Below, piece by piece: positions 55,585 to 63,983 of a stretch of DNA of 64,000 nt (position 1 is its first letter; every line of letters starts with the position of its first letter). The position numbers and the translations under genes were made by a program. The notes beneath the pieces are model-generated. The model was not told where the DNA came from, made no database searches, and saw nothing but the letters and a program-made list of their open reading frames with translations. This DNA comes from Streptomyces roseirectus (GTDB taxonomy: Bacteria; Actinomycetota; Actinomycetes; Streptomycetales; Streptomycetaceae). The stretch spans positions 496,001 through 560,000 of the forward strand of contig NZ_CP060828.1 of NCBI RefSeq assembly GCF_014489635.1. Reading direction: 5' to 3'.

Positions 55585-57660
55585 ATGACTTCCAAGTCCA
55601 TCGAAGCCGATTTCATCGTGATCGGCGGCGGGTCCGCGGGCTGCGTCCTGGCCAATCGTCTGAGTGAAGACTCGACGAGCCGTGTTCTTGTTCTCGAGGC
55701 AGGTGACGACTGGCGCCCCGGCGAAGCCCCGAGGGCCGTCCGGAGCGCCAATGGATGGCGTCCCCTTGAGGATCTTGAGGCGGCGCGTTTCCAGTGGGCG
55801 GATCTGCAGGCGCGCAGAACGCGTGTCCAGCCTCCGCGACCATACATTCGCGGTCGTGGCCTGGGCGGTTCATCGCTGATCAACGGGTTGGCGGCCATGC
55901 GCGCCATGCCGGATGACTACGATCGCTGGGCGGAAGCAGGGTGCGTCGGCTGGTCCTACGACGAGATGCTCCCCTACCTCCGCCGCCTGGAGAACGACGC
56001 CGACTTCGGCGCAGAGCCCCATCACGGCGACAACGGTCCGATTCCGGTGGCTCGCCTCCCTCGCGGCGAGTGGAGCAGCCTCGACGAGGCGTTCGCCGAG
56101 ACAGTGCTGGGACGCGGGCAGCCGTGGTGCGAGGACTGCAACTCGCCCAACGGCACGGGTCTTTCGCCGACGCCGCTCAACATCCGCGACGGCCGACGAG
56201 TGACGACCAATGACGCTTACCTGGAGCCGGCGCGTGAGCGCTCGAACGTCGAGGTCATCTGTGGAGCGACGGTGGACCGCGTCCTGATGGAGGAGGACCG
56301 GGCTGTGGGAGTGCGGTTCCATCGTGAGGGCGTCGCTGTCAATGCCTACGCGAACGGCGTCGTTCTCGCAGCCGGGGCCCTGCACTCGCCGGCGATCTTG
56401 ATTCGCTCGGGCATCGGTCCCACAGCACCACGCTTTCGGCTTCCCGTCGGCGAGGGACTACAGGACCACCCACTTGCCACCGTCTGGCTGCGTCACCGAA
56501 CCGACGCGCTGAGGAGCCCAGTAGACGGGCGCCACGTCAACACCTGTTTGCGTTACTCGTCGGGACACGAGGAAGCAGGCGAGAACGACATGCTGATGTC
56601 AGTGACCAACCAGGCGCCGCGCTTGTCTCGCGAAGTGAAGAACACCATGGTGAAAGAACGCGCGACCGGTACGTGGGGCGGGGGTGGCCTGAGCCAGGGC
56701 AACCTCGGCCAAGGCCCGATGGAGAACCCGTTCGGCCTGGCGATCGTCTGGGCGAACCAAGTCTTCTCGCGAGGCGCACTCACGCTCTCATCAATGGACC
56801 CCTTCGCGGCGCCGCGGATCGAGCACCGGCAACTGGAAGAGCGCGCGGACCTCGTTCGTCTGCGCGACGGGATTCATCGAGTGCGCGAGTATCTCGCGAC
56901 GGGACCCATGCGCAGAGTCGTGGAAAGCGCTGCTGTCGACCCGGCGGGGACGGATATCTCCACGCTGGAGAACGACGAGGCGATCGAGCGATGGCTGCTC
57001 GAATCGGTGGGAGACATGTCCCATATCTGCGGGACCGCCCGCATGGGTTCACCTGAGGACCCTCGCTCGGTGGTGGACCCCCAGGCGCGGGTGCTCGGGG
57101 TCGAAGGGCTCTGGGTCGGGGACGCGTCCATCTTCCCCACCATCCCCCGCGGCCTGGTAGCGCTTGGTACGGCGGCCGCGCCCAGCTGGTCAGGGCGCTC
57201 GCTCATACGGTGGAAGCGCGGTGACGTGTGTGCGTTGGGCCTGCCTTTTTCAGGGGGTCGGGTGGGTGGTGTGGGTGTGTCGGTGGTGGGCGTAGTCGCT
57301 GGTGTGTTCTTCGGCCCAGTTCTGCAGGTGTCGCAGTGCGGTGGTGGCGCCGCGGGCGAGGTCGGTCAGGGCGTACTGCACCGCCGGTGGGCGGCTGGTG
57401 TGCACGGTGCGGGTGATCAGTCCGCCGGTTTCGAGGTCGCGCAGGGTCTGCGCGAGCATCTTGTCGCTGACGCCGCCGGCCCGTCGGCGCAGCTCGGACC
57501 AGCGTTGCGGGCCGTCCATGAGATCCACCAGGACCAGGGCGGCCCATCGGGCGGTGACCAGGTCGAAGAGCTGCCTGCCGGGGCAGGCGGGATTGCGGAC
57601 GTTGCCTCGCGTGCTTTCCTGCACGTGCTCACCTCACCTGAAGGTATGTACTTCCCCTGA
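55585..57660 (+). CDS. GMC-family FAD oxidoreductase with abnormal C-terminus
   Basis: The ATG start is weakly preceded by any ribosome site. VIGGGSAGCVLANRL is the FAD motif, and GRGLGGSSLINGLAAMR plus HICGTARMG (catalytic His) are typical GMC choline/alcohol dehydrogenase signatures. Homology runs to GDASIFPTIPRG near 57160. The expected PRxNxN and MxGERxAD ending, which holds the second active-site residue, is missing. The frame continues about 500 bases antisense through the HxlR gene before a stop, so the true end was probably lost by a frameshift or junction. By eye GC is nearer 60-68% than that of its neighbours, suggesting transfer. Confidence 0.7.
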   Translation: MTSKSIEADFIVIGGGSAGCVLANRLSEDSTSRVLVLEAGDDWRPGEAPRAVRSANGWRPLEDLEAARFQWADLQARRTRVQPPRPYIRGRGLGGSSLINGLAAMRAMPDDYDRWAEAGCVGWSYDEMLPYLRRLENDADFGAEPHHGDNGPIPVARLPRGEWSSLDEAFAETVLGRGQPWCEDCNSPNGTGLSPTPLNIRDGRRVTTNDAYLEPARERSNVEVICGATVDRVLMEEDRAVGVRFHREGVAVNAYANGVVLAAGALHSPAILIRSGIGPTAPRFRLPVGEGLQDHPLATVWLRHRTDALRSPVDGRHVNTCLRYSSGHEEAGENDMLMSVTNQAPRLSREVKNTMVKERATGTWGGGGLSQGNLGQGPMENPFGLAIVWANQVFSRGALTLSSMDPFAAPRIEHRQLEERADLVRLRDGIHRVREYLATGPMRRVVESAAVDPAGTDISTLENDEAIERWLLESVGDMSHICGTARMGSPEDPRSVVDPQARVLGVEGLWVGDASIFPTIPRGLVALGTAAAPSWSGRSLIRWKRGDVCALGLPFSGGRVGGVGVSVVGVVAGVFFGPVLQVSQCGGGAAGEVGQGVLHRRWAAGVHGAGDQSAGFEVAQGLREHLVADAAGPSAQLGPALRAVHEIHQDQGGPSGGDQVEELPAGAGGIADVASRAFLHVLTSPEGMYFP
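57250..57624 (-). CDS. HxlR-family winged-helix regulator
   Basis: 124 residues from GTG after GAGGTGA. NPACPGRQLFDLVTARWAALVL, RWSELRRRAGGVSDKML and LRDLETGGLITRTV form the HxlR winged helix, with Cys14 at the redox-sensing position. It is divergent from the MBL-fold hydrolase gene across 90 bases and probably represses it. The C-terminal His/Thr-rich tail (HHRHTHTTHPTP) is unusual. Confidence 0.92.
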   Translation of the reverse strand: MQESTRGNVRNPACPGRQLFDLVTARWAALVLVDLMDGPQRWSELRRRAGGVSDKMLAQTLRDLETGGLITRTVHTSRPPAVQYALTDLARGATTALRHLQNWAEEHTSDYAHHRHTHTTHPTP

Positions 57661-57668
57661 GAAAGTAA
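57648..57668. promoter_or_regulatory. Candidate HxlR operator
   Basis: GTACTT and AAGTAA form an imperfect dyad 9 bases apart, centred in the divergent HxlR/MBL gap. Together with the GTTACTT element of the pirin/HxlR gap it suggests a related recognition sequence. Confidence 0.4.
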
Positions 57669-57714
57669 CTCGGTCAGAGTGAGGGGACCACCCCCTGATC
57701 GTCAAGGAGTACCC

Positions 57715-58527
57715 GTGGCAACCGACGATGCCGTGACCCGTGAAGCGAACACCGTGACGGTGCTCGGCGGCCCCACCGCGCTGATCCGCCTGGCCGGCTG
57801 GACGCTGCTGACCGACCCGACCTTCGACGCCGCCGGCACCGAATACCGGGACGGCCCGGTCCCGGTGCGCAAGACCGCCGACCCGGCGCTGAAGCCCGGG
57901 GAACTGCCCGCCCTCGACGCGGTCCTGGTCAGCCACACCGGGCATCTGGACAACCTCGACACCGCCGGGCGTGCGGTGGCCTCCGGCGCCTCGCAGGTGT
58001 TCACCACCGTCGCCGGCGCCACCGATCTCGGGGGAGCGGCCGTCGGCCTGGAGCCCTGGCAGACCCGGACCCTGTCGATACCGGGCCGCACACCGCTGAA
58101 CATCACCGCGGTCCCCGCCCGCCACGGTCCCGTCGGCACCGAGGCCATCACCGGTCCGGTCACCGGCTTCCTCCTGCACACCGACGACGCCTCCACACCG
58201 AGCGTGTACGTCTCCGGTGACACCGTCGACCTGGACGCGATGAGCGCCCTGGCCGGCCGGTACCGCATCGACGTGGCACTGCTGCACCTGGGCGCGGCCG
58301 GCTTCGAGGAGCTCGGTGACATACGACTGTCACTGACCGCAATCCAGGCCGTCGAGGCCCGCCGCCTGCTCGGCGACCCCCTCGTGGTCGCCGTGCACGC
58401 CGAGGGCTGGGCCCACTACACCGAAGACCGCAACCACATCCAGCAGACCTTCGCCGCCACCGGCACCCCCCTGCAGTGGCCCACCCCGGGCGAGCCCATC
58501 ACACTGCCCGCCCCACACACCCACTGA
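57715..58527 (+). CDS. MBL-fold metallo-hydrolase
   Basis: 270 residues from GTG with AAGGAG five bases upstream. TALIRLAGWTLLTDPTFD, VLVSHTGHLDNLD, VPARHGP, VSGDTVDL and AVHAEGW are the metallo-beta-lactamase metal motifs of the UlaG/RomA-like subgroup. The first motif reads HTGHLDN rather than the more usual HDxHxDN, so one Asp is replaced by Thr. The substrate is unknown. Probably controlled by the divergent HxlR protein. Confidence 0.88.
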   Translation: MATDDAVTREANTVTVLGGPTALIRLAGWTLLTDPTFDAAGTEYRDGPVPVRKTADPALKPGELPALDAVLVSHTGHLDNLDTAGRAVASGASQVFTTVAGATDLGGAAVGLEPWQTRTLSIPGRTPLNITAVPARHGPVGTEAITGPVTGFLLHTDDASTPSVYVSGDTVDLDAMSALAGRYRIDVALLHLGAAGFEELGDIRLSLTAIQAVEARRLLGDPLVVAVHAEGWAHYTEDRNHIQQTFAATGTPLQWPTPGEPITLPAPHTH

Positions 58528-58648
58528 CACCTCAACACCACTTGGCTCACAGAACCGGCGACCCGCCACCCACCACAACGCGGACAAGACCACGAAACGA
58601 TCAGAAAGCATCACGGAACGAAACCGACTCGGAGGACAAATGTCAAGC

Positions 58649-59137
58649 TCAGCCCTTGGCAGTGCTCCGCTGGGCGGTGAGCGCGACGCGGGTCAGGAGG
58701 TCTCGGAACTGGGTCCGCTGTGCGTCGTCCAGTTCCGCGAGCAGGTGTTCTTCGGCGGCTGCGACGTCGGTTCGCATGCGCAGCAGTTGGGATCGGCCTT
58801 CGCCGGAGAGGATCACGTGGCGGGCCCGCCGGTCCTTCGGGTTCGGGCGCCGTGACAGGAGGCCCTGTTTTTCCAGGTCGTCGAGGAGGTAGGTCATCAC
58901 GGTCCGGTCGAGGCCGACCTGGCCGGCGAGTTCGAGTTGGGTGGGGGGTGTGTCCCCGGCCTCGGCCAGTGCCACGAGCACCAGGTAGGCGCGTGATCCG
59001 CCGGGCAGGGTCTCGGAGGCGTCGGCCGCGGCGCGCCGGAGGGCTCCCGAGATCATGCGGATGGCCCAGACCAGGTCGTTGTCCAGGGCGAGGCACTCGG
59101 TGCTGCTGTTCGCTCGGTCGCGGGGTGCGGAGGGCAT
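58649..59137 (-). CDS. MarR-family transcriptional regulator
   Basis: 162 residues from the ATG at MPSAPRDRANSS; longer starts would enter the shared promoter. PTQLELAGQVGLDRTVMTYLLDDLEKQGLLSR is the winged helix and PKDRRARHVILSGEGR the wing. It is divergent from the azoreductase gene across 155 bases, the standard layout for a repressor released by quinones or azo compounds. A damaged duplicate of its 5' end lies 3.6 kb to the left. Confidence 0.92.
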   Translation of the reverse strand: MPSAPRDRANSSTECLALDNDLVWAIRMISGALRRAAADASETLPGGSRAYLVLVALAEAGDTPPTQLELAGQVGLDRTVMTYLLDDLEKQGLLSRRPNPKDRRARHVILSGEGRSQLLRMRTDVAAAEEHLLAELDDAQRTQFRDLLTRVALTAQRSTAKG

Positions 59138-59184
59138 CCCGTCACCGTAGCACTTTCCCACACCACGGCAGATGGTCTGACATC

Positions 59185-59245
59185 CAGAACATCTCTCCCG
59201 CATGGCGTTGCCCGGAGGTTCTTTCTTGTCAGTAGATGTTCTGCT
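59185..59245. promoter_or_regulatory. CAGAACATCT / AGATGTTCTG inverted pair
   Basis: A perfect 10-base inverted repeat with arms 41 bases apart lies in the MarR-azoreductase gap. The downstream arm continues into a second partial dyad (AGTAGAT ... ACTATCT). These are likely MarR operators near both promoters. Confidence 0.5.
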
Positions 59246-59292
59246 GTGCATACTATCTGCATCACGGCAGAACTACCGGAGGTACCCGCACC

Positions 59293-59934
59293 ATGAAGCT
59301 GTTCCGTCTCGACGCGAGCATCCGCACCGAAGGCTCGATGAGCCGCGCCCTCGCCGACACCGCCGAACAGGCGTGGCTCACCCAGCACCCGCACGGCACC
59401 GTGATCCGGCGCGACCTCGGCGTCCAGCCGCTGCCCGGCGACACATGGACCCTGCTCGCCCACGAAGTCGTCAACCCGGACGCACCCGCCCCGCGCGAGG
59501 CGCACGAACTCCTCGACCGGCTCGGCACGGAACTCCTCGAAGCCGACGCGTTCCTGTTCGCGGTACCGATGTACAACTGGAACGTCCCGGAACAGGTCAA
59601 GACCTGGATCGACCTGATCCTGAAGCACCCCGTGGCAGGGGTGCACGGCAACTGGCCCCTCACGGGCAAGCCCGCGATCCTCACGCTCAGCCGGGGCGGC
59701 GGCTACGGCCCCGGCACCCCGAAAGAGGGCTGGGACCACGCCACCCCCTACCTGCGCCGGATCCTGGCCGACGTCCTCGGCCTCGACCTGCACATCGCCG
59801 AGGCAGAACTGACCCACGCGTTCTGGGACCCGAAGATGGAGTCCCTGCGAGAACTGGCCGAACAGTCGATGAAGACAGGCCACGAACAGGCCGCCGAACA
59901 CGGGACACGAGCCGCCCAACTGACCGGGGCCTGA
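59293..59934 (+). CDS. azoR: FMN-dependent NADH-azoreductase
   Basis: 213 residues, ATG with GGAGG ten bases upstream. MKLFRLDASIRTEGSMSRALAD gives the flavodoxin-like phosphate loop, PMYNWNVPEQVKTWID and SRGGGYG the FMN contacts of AzoR/NAD(P)H:quinone reductases. FWDPKMESLRELAEQS is the C-terminal helix. It reduces azo and quinone compounds with NADH. Divergent MarR regulation fits quinone stress. Confidence 0.94.
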   Translation: MKLFRLDASIRTEGSMSRALADTAEQAWLTQHPHGTVIRRDLGVQPLPGDTWTLLAHEVVNPDAPAPREAHELLDRLGTELLEADAFLFAVPMYNWNVPEQVKTWIDLILKHPVAGVHGNWPLTGKPAILTLSRGGGYGPGTPKEGWDHATPYLRRILADVLGLDLHIAEAELTHAFWDPKMESLRELAEQSMKTGHEQAAEHGTRAAQLTGA

Positions 59935-59948
59935 CCACCCCCGGGCCC

Positions 59949-59988
59949 GTCCCGCAGATCACCGCACCCCCGCACCGATCTGCGGGAC
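59949..59988. terminator. 12-base inverted repeat after azoreductase
   Basis: GTCCCGCAGATC and GATCTGCGGGAC flank a 16-base loop, beginning 14 bases after the azoreductase stop. It can form a strong hairpin without a T-tract, as is common for Streptomyces terminators. It also lies 46 bases before the IclR gene and could be an operator. Confidence 0.6.
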
Positions 59989-60034
59989 AGACCCGAGAAC
60001 AGTCGTTCCCGAGGCGTTCTGGAAAGGACTGCAC

Positions 60035-60799
60035 ATGGTCGAGGGAGCCGCAGTGCGGGAGACGGCCGGTCCGTCGTCGGTCATGCAGAAGGCGTTCGAC
60101 CTGCTGAACGTGTTCCGTAACGGCCGCGTGCTGACGCTGAGTGAGGTGGCGCGCCGCGCCGGGCTGCCGAAGTCGACGGCCTACCGCGTCCTCGGGATGC
60201 TCGTCCGGGTGGGGGCGGTCGAACACGAGGGCACCGGGTACCGGGTCGCGTTCCGGATGATGGCCCTCGGTGCGGCGTCGCCCGAAGGAGCGGTCCGCCA
60301 CGTCGCGCTTCCGTACCTGCTGGATCTGCACCGGGCCGTCGGGCACACCATCCATCTGTGCGTCCTGCGCGGCCCGGAGGTCGTCTACGTGGAGAAGCTG
60401 TACACGCCGCGGGCGCGGTTGTTCGCCACGGAGGTCGGGATGGCTCTGCCCGCTCACTGCACGAGTGTGGGCAAGGCTCTGCTGGCCCATACGGACCCCG
60501 ACCTGGTCGAGTCGACCACCACGGGCCGGCTGCGCGCGCTCACCGCGGCCTCGGTACGGGATCCGGCGCTGCTCCGTCGTGAGTTGCGGCGGGTCCGGCA
60601 GCGTGGGGTCGCCACCGACGTCGAGGAGGCGGTGCCCGGACGGTCGTGTGTGGCCATGCCGATCGTCCTCGGCGGCGAGGCGGTGGCGGCGGTGTCGATC
60701 GGTTTCCCCACAGAACACGGGCCGAATGATGTGTTCGTGCCACCCCTGCGGCGGACGGTGTCGTCGATCGCCAAGGCACTGCCCGGTGCCCTGACCTGA
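60035..60799 (+). CDS. IclR-family transcriptional regulator
   Basis: 254 residues, ATG after GGAAAGGA. The HTH is at about 14-75 (VMQKAFDLLNVFRNGRVLTLSE, GLPKSTAYRVLGML), and the C-terminal effector domain has PYLLDLHRAVGHTIHLCVLRG, LPAHCTSVGKALLA, VPGRSCVAMPIV and AAVSIGFP. IclR proteins usually control aromatic or short-chain acid catabolism nearby; here the amidohydrolase and broken monooxygenase genes 0.6 kb downstream are candidates. Confidence 0.95.
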   Translation: MVEGAAVRETAGPSSVMQKAFDLLNVFRNGRVLTLSEVARRAGLPKSTAYRVLGMLVRVGAVEHEGTGYRVAFRMMALGAASPEGAVRHVALPYLLDLHRAVGHTIHLCVLRGPEVVYVEKLYTPRARLFATEVGMALPAHCTSVGKALLAHTDPDLVESTTTGRLRALTAASVRDPALLRRELRRVRQRGVATDVEEAVPGRSCVAMPIVLGGEAVAAVSIGFPTEHGPNDVFVPPLRRTVSSIAKALPGALT

Positions 60800-60943
60800 C
60801 AGCGGATCAACGTTGGGGCGTACGACCCGGTGTGTCGACAGGGAGTCCACTCCCTGCCCGCCAAGCCGCAGTCCGGACGGCGCGTGCTTGCAAGCCGTGC
60901 TCGTCGCACGACAGCTGACGAGCCACTTCGAGAGGAATACCCC

Positions 60944-61204
60944 ATGTATATGTCACGCATCCGCTCCAGGGTGGTCGCCCTGGGCGTCATAGCGACGGGC
61001 GTCGTCGCGCTCAGCGCTGCGACGGCTCTCCCCGCCGACGCGGCAACCAGGTACTGGACGGTCCAGGGGACCGGACATACGCCGGCCGCGGCCAAGAAGG
61101 ACGCCGACAACAAGTGCACCAGGGCCGGGGGTCACCCGGACCCGTGGGCAGGCTATGTGCAGAAGTCCGGCGGCTGGACCGCGATTGAGCAGTGCTCCGC
61201 GTAG
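60944..61204 (+). CDS. Small secreted protein of unknown function
   Basis: 86 residues, ATG after AGAGGA at ideal spacing. The signal peptide (RIRSRVVALGVIATGVVAL ... ADA) leaves a mature ~53-residue protein with two Cys (NKCTRAGG, EQCSA), probably one disulfide. TGHTPAAAKKDADNKC resembles the DUF-like small exported proteins common in Streptomyces. It is followed by a strong terminator. Confidence 0.8.
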   Translation: MYMSRIRSRVVALGVIATGVVALSAATALPADAATRYWTVQGTGHTPAAAKKDADNKCTRAGGHPDPWAGYVQKSGGWTAIEQCSA

Positions 61205-61297
61205 GAGCGCGGTTGACATCGGTCCGCGGGGTTCTGTAGCCCGCGCGCCCCGCGCTTCCTCACGCGCGCTGGTCGCATGCGGAATCCACACACAGAG

Positions 61298-61337
61298 CGG
61301 CACTGGACTCACGAAAGCGCGGGTCCAGTGCCGTTTT
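61298..61337 (+). terminator. Rho-independent terminator
   Basis: CGGCACTGGAC and GTCCAGTGCCG form a perfect 11-base stem with a 14-base loop followed immediately by TTTT. It terminates the small secreted protein transcript. Confidence 0.85.
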
Positions 61338-61432
61338 GTCAGTTCTCGAACTTGAGCGGTGCGGTGCGCGGGTGGGCCTGACTCGCCGTCACTGTCTGTA
61401 CGCCTCTCGCCCCGCCACCCGCACGACCCCTC

Positions 61433-62437
61433 TCACGAGACCGCCTGCTCGGTCGGAGCCAGCCGGGCGGCGGCGCGCGGGAAGACCGCATGCGCGTGGC
61501 GTCCCACACCGGCCGCGACATCGGGGGCGAGCACGCCACCGGTCAGCAACGAGGTCATCGTCTGCCGCAGCACAGGCTCGCTCGCGCAGGGGGCGCCGAA
61601 GTCCGAGCCGTACACGATGTGGTCGGGGGAGGTGACGGCCAGGGCGGGGCCGAGCGCGTTCGGCGTGCCCGCCATCGCGGTGTCGTAGTAGAGACCGGCG
61701 AGGGCTTCGCGCACCGTCTCCGGGGTGACTCCTTCGTGGGGTACCCAGTCGGCGTCGGACAGCAGTGCTACCCGCCCGGCGAGCGCGGGCAGGGCGCCGC
61801 CCGCGTGCGCGAGGACGACGCGGACGTGGGGAGCGGTCCGCGTGACGCCGCGCCACACCATGTCCACCACGGTCCGCGCGGTGTCGAAGGTGACCTCGAA
61901 GAAGGGCCGCGGCAGGTCGAGAGCCGCTGCCCCGAACGGCGAGGGGTGTATGAAGACTCCGGCCCCGATCGCGTCGAGCGCCCGCCATACCGGGCGGAAC
62001 CGTTCGGCGCCGAGGAAGTCGCCGTCGTAGGTGGCGCACAGCGCGAACCCATCGGCGTCCAGGTGCTCGTGCGCGTAGTCGATCTCGGCCAGTGCGGCGT
62101 CCACATCGGACAGCGGAAGGGCCGCGAGAAGACCGAAACGGGACGGATACCGCCGGACGACGGAGGCGCCGTGTTCGTTGGAGGCGCGGACGTCGGCGGG
62201 AGCGGTGACCGTGACATCGGACAGCAACTGCATGTCGATGCCCAGCCGGTCCGTGTGGTCCAGCGCGGACAGGGGGTCCCAGGCCGTCGGGGCGCCGGGA
62301 AGTGCGAAATGGGCGTGGACGTCGATCCAACCGATCCGGTGCGTGGAAGGGCCCTCTCCATAGTCGTTGAGGTGGCGGGGAGAGAGTAGGTCGCGGTCCG
62401 GCTCACGGCGGAACGGTTGTGCCGGTTCCCGGAACAC
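61433..62437 (-). CDS. ACMSD-like amidohydrolase / decarboxylase
   Basis: About 334 residues if started at GTG; an ATG 27 codons earlier is possible but lies in the repeated operator region, and no start has a good ribosome site. WIDVHAHFALPG gives the HxH zinc pair, GVFIHPSPFG and VLAHAGGALPALAGR the next His residues, and VYGSDFGAPC the metal Asp. This is the amidohydrolase_2 group with ACMSD and resorcylate or salicylate-type decarboxylases, so a nonoxidative aromatic decarboxylase is plausible. It is divergent from the broken FAD monooxygenase. Confidence 0.82.
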   Translation of the reverse strand: MFREPAQPFRREPDRDLLSPRHLNDYGEGPSTHRIGWIDVHAHFALPGAPTAWDPLSALDHTDRLGIDMQLLSDVTVTAPADVRASNEHGASVVRRYPSRFGLLAALPLSDVDAALAEIDYAHEHLDADGFALCATYDGDFLGAERFRPVWRALDAIGAGVFIHPSPFGAAALDLPRPFFEVTFDTARTVVDMVWRGVTRTAPHVRVVLAHAGGALPALAGRVALLSDADWVPHEGVTPETVREALAGLYYDTAMAGTPNALGPALAVTSPDHIVYGSDFGAPCASEPVLRQTMTSLLTGGVLAPDVAAGVGRHAHAVFPRAAARLAPTEQAVS

Positions 62438-62478
62438 GCGCAGGGCCGGCAGAAACGCTGTGCCGGTTCCCGGAACAC
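62418..62478. promoter_or_regulatory. Duplicated palindromic operator, 41-base period
   Basis: Two identical 20-base copies of TGTGCCGGTTCCCGGAACAC begin at 62418 and 62459. Each contains the perfect dyad GTTCC-C-GGAAC. They lie between the divergent amidohydrolase and monooxygenase genes and are most simply read as paired sites for one regulator, perhaps the IclR protein encoded nearby. Confidence 0.65.
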
Positions 62479-62577
62479 TCGCTTCGTCGGTGCGGCCCCC
62501 CGCCCTAGCGTCTCCCATGCCACCAGCTCAGTCGGCGCCCTTGAATCGATCGGCGCGCCGCTCGACGAGGAGACGAG

Positions 62578-63983
62578 ATGGCCACTGACGCCTTTCCCTC
62601 CCCTGCCCAAGCTCCGGAACGAGCCCCCGTACTGATCGTCCTCACCCGGCACCCGGGGCTCGCGCACACACCGCGCGCCCACATCACCGACCAGCGCACG
62701 CTGGAGTTCCTCCTGACGATGGAGGGCCCGGAGGTCGCCCGTACGACCGCCTGGGGTGCGGGTCTGAAGGACCAGACCCGGTACCGGCGGGCGAGCCGGC
62801 GCCTGCCGCTGAACCTCTTCCAGCACGAGCTGGAGCCGGTCCTGGCACAGGCCGCGCTCGCCACGGGCATGGTCGACCTGCCCCATGGCCACGAGTTCCT
62901 GGACCTCACACAGGACGACGGCGGCGTCGACGCCACGGTTGTCGAACGGCGGTCGGGACACGAGTACACCGTCCGCGCGGACTACCTGGTCGGCGCCGAC
63001 GGAGCGAACAGCCGGGTGCTGAGCCGGATCGGCCTGTCGGTGCGCGGCGAAATGGACCTGGTCCCCCAGGTGTCCGCGTGGATCAAGGCGAACCTGACCC
63101 GCTACGTGGCCCACCGCCCCGGCGCGCTCTACTGGGCCGTCGACCCCGACTACGCGATGTGGACCGTGGTCAACGGCTTCGACGAATGGGTGGCCGGATG
63201 GTCGGTGCCGCGTGGCCACGTGCCGGACCACGACGAGGTCGTGGCCAAGATCCGGCACTCCGTCGGCGATCCGCGTCTCGCCGTCGAGATCAAGGCGGTG
63301 AGCACCTGGTCGATGAGCCACGCCGCGGCGGACCAGTACTCCGTGGGCCGGGTCTTCTGCATGGGCGACGCCGTCCACCGGCACCCGCCGGCGAACGCGC
63401 TGGGCAGCAACACCTCGATCGCCGACGGCTACGACCTCGCCTGGAAACCGCGTCTGGTGCTGACCGGAGTGGCCGACGCCTCGCTGCTCGACACGTGCTC
63501 CGCCGAACGCGCTCCGGCCGGGCGTCAGGTCGTCGACCGTGCGTTCACCTCCGTGGGCCAGTTCCAGAGCATCGGTGCCACCATCGGGCTCCGGCCGGAG
63601 ACGACTCAGGCCGAGAAGTGGGCCACGGTACGCGCGCTCGACGACGCCACGGACGACCGCGGCACCGTCGACGACCTGGAATACCGGCCCTCCACGGCGC
63701 GGAGGCCGCGGACCGCGCGTCGGCGCTGTACGGCCTGCTCGTCGTCGCCCGTGTGATCGGGTCTGACCGCGCCTACCGGGATCCGCTCGGTGAATGGGCG
63801 AGCGTGCGCGGCATCGAGGACGACGGCTGCCCGCTCGTCCGCCCCGACGGACACATCGCGTGGCGCGCCCGCTCCGGCTCCGATCCGGACGCCCTTCTCG
63901 ACGCCGTCGCCCGCACGCTCGGGATACCCGCCCCCAAGGGCGGCCGGGCCGCCGGAAAAACCTTCGCCACCGCACCTCACTGA
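62578..63983 (+). pseudogene. Broken FAD-dependent aromatic monooxygenase
   Basis: The start is an ATG after GAGGAG. The sequence passes from APVLIV directly to LTRHPGLAHTPRAHI, so the family's GxGxxG FAD-binding motif and about 20-25 residues are missing. A second shortening follows TLEFL. The mid-part is recognisable (YLVGADGANSRVLSRIG; RVFCMGDAVHRHPPANALGSNTSIADGYDLAWKP) as a PheA/TfdB-type hydroxylase. The open frame ends at 63756, but homology continues in another frame from about 63685 (ALHGAEAADRASALYGLL to RPDGHIAWRA). It is therefore non-functional as read. Confidence 0.75.

Noticed and set aside
61338..62518. Start of the amidohydrolase at the upstream ATG (62518)
   Set aside because: It would place two identical palindromic operators inside the coding region and adds residues with no family similarity. 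The GTG at 62437 is preferred, although its ribosome site is poor.
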